This document shows, piece by piece, positions 57,100 through 64,000 of a DNA stretch of 64,000 nt. Positions within the stretch are counted from its first letter, which is position 1, and each line of letters opens with the position of its first letter. The stretch comes from Portulaca oleracea (lineage: Eukaryota; Streptophyta; Magnoliopsida; Caryophyllales; Portulacaceae): contig CM055892.1 in NCBI GenBank assembly GCA_029582165.1, positions 11,450,754 through 11,514,753 on the forward strand. Reading direction: 5' to 3'. Made by a program: the position numbers and the translations under genes. Below the pieces are notes generated by a model, which was given only the letters and a program-made list of their open reading frames with translations, did no database searches and had not been told where the DNA came from.

Positions 57100-58930
57100 G
57101 TGAGTCTTAAACTCTCCTTTTGCCTAACTTGCCCAAAGGGTTTTCAAGTTAGCCCCTCTTTATTATATATTTTTTTCTTTTTTATTTCTCTTTCTCTTCT
57201 TTTTTTTTTGAGACCACTATTAGGACGTCTATGAGAATGAAGATGCAGGACCTTGTAGGATAGGGAGTAGGTGTCCCTCTTAGAAGCTTTCTCCGATAAA
57301 TGTCTTGACTGATGTCACAAAGGTAGCGCGAGCCCCCAGTTTAGAGTAGTTTATTTCTGAGTCTGTTCATGATCATGTGGTTGCCAGATAGCCGCTGATT
57401 TGATGTGGACGGCTTTCGCTCTTGCTGAGAATTAAGCCACGCTTAGGTGTGCTAAGAGTGGGAATTAAGAGTAGAGCCTCATACTTACATTAATGACTGA
57501 GCTGAAAAGTCCTCAAAGGGTGACATGGGATGAAGAGGCTAGAAAAGGTTGGTTGGAAGACGCTTAAGGAAAAAGACGATTGATAATGGCTTACTAATGA
57601 ATGGGATGTGGAGACATTTAAGAATGATCGTGTCTTGAAGGGGAGAAGAGATGGTCAAATGGGATAGATATCATCTATTGAGAAAGGGTTGAAAGGGATG
57701 GTAGATGGGAGTTTATTGATGAATGAGATAGGGAGACACTCAAGAATGATCGTATCTTGAAGAGATGGTCAAATGGGATAAACATCATCTCTTGGGAAAA
57801 GGTTGGAACATGGTTATGGAATGATGTCCAAGTTTGACGGAAGGAAGATGAAGGGTTGATGATGATGAAATCCAGAGTTTCCTCTCCTTTTGCCTAGCCC
57901 GCCCGAGTTAATTTTCTGACTAGCTTTTTATTCTCTCTTTTCTTTTTTTCTCTAAAAGACCAGTTTAGTCAATGACAGATGTTCTCTAAAGTGAACAGTG
58001 TTGGCCGGTCCTCGAAGAAGTTTTCCTATGTATCCGAGGTGGAATCAGGCCAGTCGTACTTCTTTAAGCGCAACTTTGATGGGTAATGCCTCGAGGAAGT
58101 CTTAACGGTTCAAAAAGATGGTCATGAAGGTTTGAGGGTTCATATGCAGGTTATGGATGGTTATGAAGGTTTGAGGGTTCGTATGTAGGTTATGGATAGT
58201 TATGAAGGTTTGAGGGGTTATTGAAGGCTGAAAGGTATGATGAGGTGTATGGATGATGAGGTGAAGGTTTAGGATAGTTATGAAGGTTTGAGGGGTTATT
58301 TTTCTGTATTGCATGACCCTTATTTCCGCCTTCTAATTTCTTATTCTCCCCTCTTTTTTTTTCATTTCCTGCTCTCTCCTTTTTTCTTTTTTTTTTCTTT
58401 CCTCCCTTTCTTTTTTTTTTCCTATCTCTCTCAACTTCTCTCTCGCTCTTTTTTTTTTTGAACTCTTTTTTTTCAGTTGACTCCTATTCTCCTTTGGTCA
58501 TGACATACCCCTTGGATTTGGTTAATGCATGGGGAAAAAGCTTGAGGCTTGATGGAAAGGTTAGAAATGTAAGTGGTAGGTGGTCAATCAAAGTTGGATG
58601 AAAAGATGAGGATAATGTGGGTGATGAAATAAAGGTGAGGCGAAAGCCCCCTGTCCTCGGCACGTATGGTTAAGCTGCGAGATTTCCAATGAGGAGTGTT
58701 CACTTTTCGAGAGACTATTGGACTTGGTCTTTCCTAATGGCATTCTCTCCTTTTCCTCAGCCTGTTGGATGGAAAAATACAGGCTGACTTCTCTCAATCA
58801 ATTTTTATTCTCTCCTTTTGCCCAATTTGCCTCAACGAGGTTTTCAAACCTGCCACTCTATAGTTTTCACTCTTTTTTTTAATTCATTTTTTTTTTGAAA
58901 TTCTCTTTTTGTCTCTCTAACTCTGGATTC
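57100..58930. repeat. Threefold higher-order module ending in T/C-rich tracts
   Basis: CTCCTTTTGCCTAACTTGCC and variants occur at about 57114, 57892 and 58813, each followed within 60 bp by a T/C-rich tract. Between them lie repeated sentences such as AATGATCGT(G/A)TCTTGAAG. Units are about 780-920 bp and strongly diverged. Confidence 0.5.
58115..58300. repeat. Short tandem repeats of TATGAAGGTTTGAGGGTT type
   Basis: GAAGGTTTGAGG recurs four times, with GGTTATGGAT between copies; spacing 38-75 bp. The minus-strand frame over it (TFITIHNLH repeats) is a by-product. Confidence 0.7.
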
Positions 58931-59379
58931 AAGAAAACTGAAGGATGGGAACGAGGTATATGACAAAGATGTAAGGATAAGAGAAGGTGAATTTGTCAGA
59001 CTTAGTTTGTACAGATGATGGATAGATGAGAGAACTTTTCAACTCAAGCCAATAACACAAGCACGAAATTCTGTTTGATCAAATAGCAACAAGAGCAACT
59101 AGATTCAAGAAATGAATTAAGAACTGACTCTTAACTCTAACAGACTCCGGAAATGAAATGCTTGACAACTAGGACTGTAGCTACTTCTAAAGCTCCTTTG
59201 ATGATGTGCCCTCCTCGTCCTCGTATGGGGAATTCATTTATATCTGGTCCTTTGTGCTACTTTCGGTAGGGGCAGTTTCCTTGACTAGATCATGTGCTCC
59301 AAAGTCTAACAATTCTCCTCGGGATCTATGGTAGTTGCAGAATTTCTCGTCATCCCAATATTCCCTTTATGGTTAGCTC

Positions 59380-60330
59380 AGGCCTTAACCTTGATACTGG
59401 ACAAATGAAGAAACACCCATCCCAATGCATGCATGAACTAAATGACCTATATGGACTTGAAAAACGCCTATATGCTGACTCGGGAGAGACTCACCCAGGA
59501 CACGGGTTTGAAAGTGCTAACTGATCTACATGAGACTTCCTAGGATGCAAAACTTCTATATGCCGACTCAAGGAAAAGACTTACCCGCGACATGGGTCTA
59601 CATGACCTTAAATTCTATATAAGACCTCCTAAAGTTCAAATGCCTATATGCTGACCCGGAAATCCTAACTTTCGACATGGGTTTACATTAGACTTCCTAA
59701 AAAAAGACACTCACATGATATGCCAACTTGAGAAGAGACTCACCCATGAATGGGTTTACACTATACTTCCTAAAAAAACACTCACATGATATGCCAAGAC
59801 GAGAAAAGACTCACCCATGAGCTATGAACCTATTTGAGACTTCTATAATACAAGACACTTATATGCAGACACAAAGACTCATCCTAGTCCTTATATGATA
59901 TTATCTAAAGAAAAGGATCCTCACATGTAGACACTAACACAAAGATTCATCATAGACCTTATATGATACTATCTAAAGAAACGGACACTCATATCCTGAC
60001 TCTAAAACAAAGACTCGCCCATGACTTGGGTTTACACTGGGCTTTCTAAAAAACAAAAGACTAACACACATTAACCCAGGAAAAGACTCACTTATGACAT
60101 AGACCAAAGACTCACCCATGACCCGGGTTTAGACTTTCAAAAACAAAACACACATATTGACTTAAGAAAAGACTCACATATGACACGACCTTGTATGAGA
60201 CTTTCTAAAGACTGAAAGATATTTACATGTAGACTCTGAAACTAAGGCTCATCCAGGACCATTGTAAGACAATTATATACTAACTCAGGAAACAACAGGT
60301 TTGCGGGTCATAACCTCTATATGATCCTTA
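59380..60330. repeat. Degenerate ~80-100-bp repeats
   Basis: GACTCACCCATGA and ATATGCTGACTC recur about ten times with CATGGGTTTACA and GACTTCCTAA between them. Spacing is irregular, pointing to an old array. Confidence 0.6.
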
Positions 60331-60344
60331 AGACAAACAACAAC

Positions 60345-61560
60345 ACTTTTTTACAACAACAGCATTATAAAGGGCCGGATAAAGTCAAATATAGCGAGTC
60401 GATATAAGTTTGAAAGCGCAAGTGAGTGTTTCTCAATTCAGATGTGCTTAAACCACAAGCCGACCGTTTTAAGGAGAATCCGTCACTTGAACTAACAAAC
60501 TTGGGTTAACTCAAGCTATGCTAGCTATTATACGGACTAGAATAATGCTTAACACACTGACACTCTTTTTTTTATTGTGACCCAACACATTTATCTATTT
60601 AACTCAAGGAAAGTGGATATTGTAAAGGACCGGATAAAGCCGTCAAAAGACGAGTTAAAACAGACTTATAAACTCAATTATTAATTCCATCATGGATGGG
60701 CTTAACAACGGGCCGACCATGGATTTGTTAGACTTAGTAGTCAAGTTTATAAATTTATTTTCTCTAACCTTCAGACTATTACGCGGGTTAGAACAACACA
60801 CACTGACTTTGTTTGATTTTTAATCAATTTTCTTTGGACCATGAGCAACAGACTATTGAGAACGGCCGAATAAAAATCATCAAAAGTGAGTTAAAATGAA
60901 TCGATAAACAATGATAATTAACCTTTAAAATAGATGGGTCTCACCACCGGGCCGACCCTAAAATTTAAGGTTAATTAATCGAGTTTATAAATTTATTTCT
61001 TCTCGAACTCAATGATCATTATGCGGACTAAAACTATATCTCAAAATCAGGCCCGACTCTAATGAACACCCAACATACAGAAACATATTTACACATAATA
61101 TACATCAAGCTTTATTTATTTACTCTAGGTAAATGGATATTGTAAAGGACTGAATAAAGCTAACAATAAGCGAGTTATAATCAATTTATAAGCTTAATTG
61201 GTAAATCCCATATGGTTGGGCCTATCAACGGGCCGGCCATAAATATGATGGATTTATTAATTAAATCGATAAATTAATTTACTCAAGCTTAGTGACTATT
61301 ATGTAATCTAAGACGCAATCCATTAACTTTGTTGGACTTTTAATTAAAATTTTCGGACCTTTGTTAAGAGAATTTCGTAAAGGGCCATATAATATCATCA
61401 AAGATGAGTCAATTTTTATTAATTAATTAAAATAGCTAACCCTTGAACATAAATGGGCTCTTCCATTAGGCTAACCATAATGCCTTTGGGTTAATTATAC
61501 TAATCAATAAATAATCATTTTCTCAACCCAATGAATTTTATATGGACTAGAACAAAACCT
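60345..61560. repeat. Tandem array of a ~235-285-bp unit, five copies
   Basis: Each unit has AAAGGRCCGGATAAAG near its start (about 60370, 60624, 60862, 61144, 61380), GGGCTTAACAACGGGCCGACC in the middle and a TTATNCGGACTAGAAC end. Copies are diverged. Confidence 0.8.
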
Positions 61561-62050
61561 CTAAACTAGAGTCGACTCTTTACAAAAAGGAAAGGGGAAG
61601 GGAAACACATATACACATAGCATACAACATGAGGGGTACCCTAAACCAAGGCTCTATATTCATGGATTACTATGGTTGGTTTAACATGGCCTACCGCACG
61701 TTCTCGCCTCGGTTCACCTTACCCTTAAAAATTTGTGGGTAAGGAGTGTGAGGTGTTGCTCATCATACTTCAAGGAAGCCCTTTGAGTATAACATGGGGA
61801 GAGGAGAGACCAAATGTTTGGCGATGTAGGGTGCATCACACAAGTAGTGGTCGCCCGCTCTCGGGGGAAGAGTCCTAGTTATTACTTAAACCGTCGCCTT
61901 TGTGCTAACGTGTTAAAAGACCCGATTAATGGCTCGGTATGCAAAGGATACCTAAAAAGAATAATAAAATTGTGAAATAAATAAACTTCTCCCTTTTACA
62001 ATTTCAAATCAATTCGATTTGTTCATGTTTTACCCTCTTTTTAAGTTTAA

Positions 62051-62070
62051 GTCCCTAGTGGAGTCGCCAA
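62051..62070 (-). other. Primer-binding site of the Ogre-like element
   Basis: The minus strand reads TTGGCGACTCCACTAGGGAC two bases after the LTR end CCTACA. It resembles the tRNA-Arg-type primer site known from Ogre/Tat elements. Confidence 0.7.
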
Positions 62071-62072
62071 TC

Positions 62073-64000
62073 TGTAGGTACCCAAAAGATTCCCGTTCGG
62101 GGAAATTGTTTTCGGATGTGCTACTTAATGATCGGGAGCCGACTAAGGTTGCTTAATCCTTACATAAAGATATTTTTAATTTCGAAATTCGTTTTCGGGG
62201 TGATAAAACTTTATTTATTTAAAAGTCCTTTTTATATTATTAAAATACCCAAAATTACACCAAAATATTTTATCAACGATTTAATACCGGCCCATTACCA
62301 GATCCAGGCCCAAGAGGAAGCAAATGGGGCGCCAGAAGACACTAAAACCCACGGGGGTTTTAGTATGCTCTGGACTCGGCCTTGAGCTTCCTTGGCCCAG
62401 AGAAGATGGGTGAAAGCTAATAAAACCTGCGGGGGTTTTATTCGTTCTATGGCCCATTTTCTCTCGGATGGCCTTGGATTGGTAAAGAAAAGTGGTATTA
62501 AATAATTTATAATTATTTTTGGTGCAAAGTCGTATATTTTAAATAGCCAAAAGAAATTGTAAAAAAGGTAAAGAGTCGCCAGCCGATTTAAGGAAACCGA
62601 CAAACCGTAAAAATAATAAAAAGTGACTCCGGTCTACGAACTCGAATTCTAAGTCCGGTGGTAAGGTTACGAATTCGAGAGTTATAAGAACTCTCGAATC
62701 CGCCTGTTTGGAAACAGACTCTACTAAAACTGATATTGAAATGAAAGAGAACGCAGAGAAGTTTAATTAATTCCACGAAATTATATTCCGAACATGCAAA
62801 TGTAGAAAGAAATGTTTTACAAAATGATGTACATGTAAAGCGATAAACGAAAATAATTACATGATTGAAATAAAAGATGCTCAAGCCTCACTTAAAGTGT
62901 TGGTATGGAGATGGATGGACCGAACTTCTCTTGGCGAATCCTTGAAAAGACAGTTGAATGGAATGGAGATTTGGGTGTGGTAGGATAGGACTTGGATATG
63001 AGAATTTGTGGATGAAATGGATGAATAATAATAGTGGATGAATGATTAGAGAAGGGAAATTGGACGGTAATATTCCGATTTTTAGGGGTGTTGAATAACA
63101 ATATACCGACCTTCACTTTTGGACAGTAATATCACTAACCTTTATAGTTTGGTGACATTAATGTACTTTCAAGGATTTTCTGGGCAGCGAATCGGTTGAC
63201 GGTCTGACGTAGCAGGCGGTGCAAAAAAAATCGGTGCCATTTTTAGGTATTTTTAGGGGTGTTGAGTGTTTGTATTCGGTATTTTTAGGATTAGGGGGTT
63301 AGTTTTGTTGTTAATTTTTAGGGTGTAAATCCTTGAAGGTACATTAATGTCACCAAACTGTAAAGGTCAGTGATATTACTGTCCAAAAGTGAAGGTCGGT
63401 ATATTGCTATTCAACATCCCTAAAGGTCGGTATATTACCGTCCAATTTCCCATTAGAGAAAAGGGTTTAAGAGAGCATGGACATAGGTAAGAGAGGATTT
63501 TGAGAGAGTTTTGGTAGTATGGTGATAATCCATCGTTAAATGAGAGTGAAATGGAGGGGGTATTTATAGGTGTGGGAGGTGAAGGATTTAGAGGGAAATG
63601 GAGGGGACACATCCCCATGATCATGCCCCTCTATCCCATGCAATCATAAAACCCTCGTGGGTTTTAGCAGGTCAAGGAAGGTCAAATACGTTGGCTAAAA
63701 TCATGGAGTTTGCATGCATAGGTTGATTTTCGCGCCAGCTTCAGAAATAAAACCCTTAAACCATCTCACACAGATTGCTGACATGGCAAGACAAAACGAC
63801 GCGTTCAATCTCGGGTATAAAACCTTCGCGGGTTTGGTGATCACTTGGGCCGGAGGCGCGTCTTGGGCATGCTATGGTTTTGGGTTGCTTCTGATTATTA
63901 AAACCCCCGCGGGTTTTATCATATTGATGCAGGCTGTTTTAGCTTGTTGGGCTTATATTACCGGTTACATGGGCCCAATGACCCATTTTGGCCCAAATGG
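62073..64000 (-). repeat. 5' LTR of the Ogre-like element (cut by window edge)
   Basis: It ends (minus strand) GGGTACCTACA at 62073 and shares CCTTAGTCGGCTCCCGATCA with the LTR at 48342-50233. The near-palindrome AAAACCCNCGNGGGTTTTA recurs at 62326, 62421, 63649, 63817 and 63900. A TATA region (minus strand CTATAAATACCCCC) lies near 63560. The true 5' end is expected some tens of bases past 64000. Confidence 0.75.
63054..63451. mobile_element. Mutator-like MITE (398 bp) with perfect 9-bp TSD
   Basis: Terminal inverted repeats start GGGAAATTGGACGGTAATAT and extend for more than 100 bp on each side. ATTAGAGAA flanks both ends (63045-63053 and 63452-63460). It lies inside the 5' LTR of the Ogre-like element. 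The core is non-coding. Confidence 0.92.

Larger units (their letters stand above)
54393..64000 (-). mobile_element. Ogre/Tat-like non-autonomous LTR element, repeat-filled, running off the window
   Basis: On the minus strand the order is 5' LTR (beyond 64000 to 62073), primer site (62070-62051), a 7.5-kb internal region, polypurine tract (54534-54516) and 3' LTR (54515-54393, truncated). I see no Gag, protease, reverse transcriptase, RNase H or integrase phrase on either strand of the internal region. It is made of successive tandem arrays and T/C-rich tracts. This is the layout of a large retrotransposon derivative that would depend on enzymes of a related autonomous element. LTR ends and primer site match Ogre/Tat elements by recollection of the family. 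Confidence 0.7.

Overview
The window is nuclear DNA from a flowering plant, most likely a eudicot. The signs are one intron-containing homeodomain-leucine zipper gene with GT-AG introns, plant-type L1 LINEs with a DUF4283-like ORF1, copia elements with initiator-Met tRNA primer sites, Athila/Tat-like LTRs with tRNA-Asp-like primer sites, Ogre/Tat-like LTRs, hAT and Mutator MITEs, and many AT and CT microsatellites. Species cannot be set from the sequence alone. Only one gene looks functional; nearly everything else recognisable is transposon-derived.

Layout. 1-9.7 kb: pieces of LTR retrotransposons. These are a copia 3' LTR with its polypurine tract at 2.4-3.3 kb and a non-coding LTR element at 4.43-9.66 kb. 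The latter carries a hAT MITE whose empty site is present in a second copy of the same internal sequence at 1-0.7 kb. 10.6-13.3 kb: HD-Zip class I transcription factor gene, minus strand, three exons, predicted 342 aa. 14.2-15.2 kb: solo copia-type LTR. 16.6-17.4 kb: long fold-back element. 18.3-18.5 kb: SINE with target-site duplication (TSD). 19.7-23 kb: a minus-strand copia LTR next to a Sirevirus-like 5' LTR with a broken gag. 25.6-27.3 kb: Mutator-like MITE arms, one split by a hAT MITE.

27.6-32.9 kb: nearly full-length but frameshifted L1 LINE, minus strand, with 15-bp TSDs. 34.7-35.6 kb: an unrecognised reading frame. 37.4-38.0 kb: LINE scrap. 38.0-41.4 kb: tandem LTR-internal-LTR-internal-LTR array of a tiny non-autonomous copia derivative whose internal region joins gag, post-integrase and pre-integrase pieces in the wrong order. 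42.1-44.7 kb: Ogre-like LTR containing its own tandem duplication. 45.4-47.8 kb: decayed plus-strand LINE. 47.8-54.3 kb: nested stack in which a Tat/Athila-like LTR is split by an Ogre-like solo LTR (TSD CTTAG) and an Athila-like solo LTR (TSD CTTGT). A gag start and another Athila-like LTR follow. 54.4-64 kb: a minus-strand Ogre/Tat-like element with primer site, polypurine tract and LTRs but no recognisable gag or pol. Its interior is a succession of tandem repeat arrays, and its 5' LTR holds a Mutator MITE with a perfect 9-bp TSD.

The transposons do not form one system with the HD-Zip gene; they document repeated rounds of nested insertion and LTR recombination. The most unusual items are the chimeric tandem LTR array, the repeat-filled non-coding Ogre-like element, and the recurrence in several unrelated LTRs of family-specific near-palindromic motifs. 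All family assignments are by eye; no search or alignment program was run.
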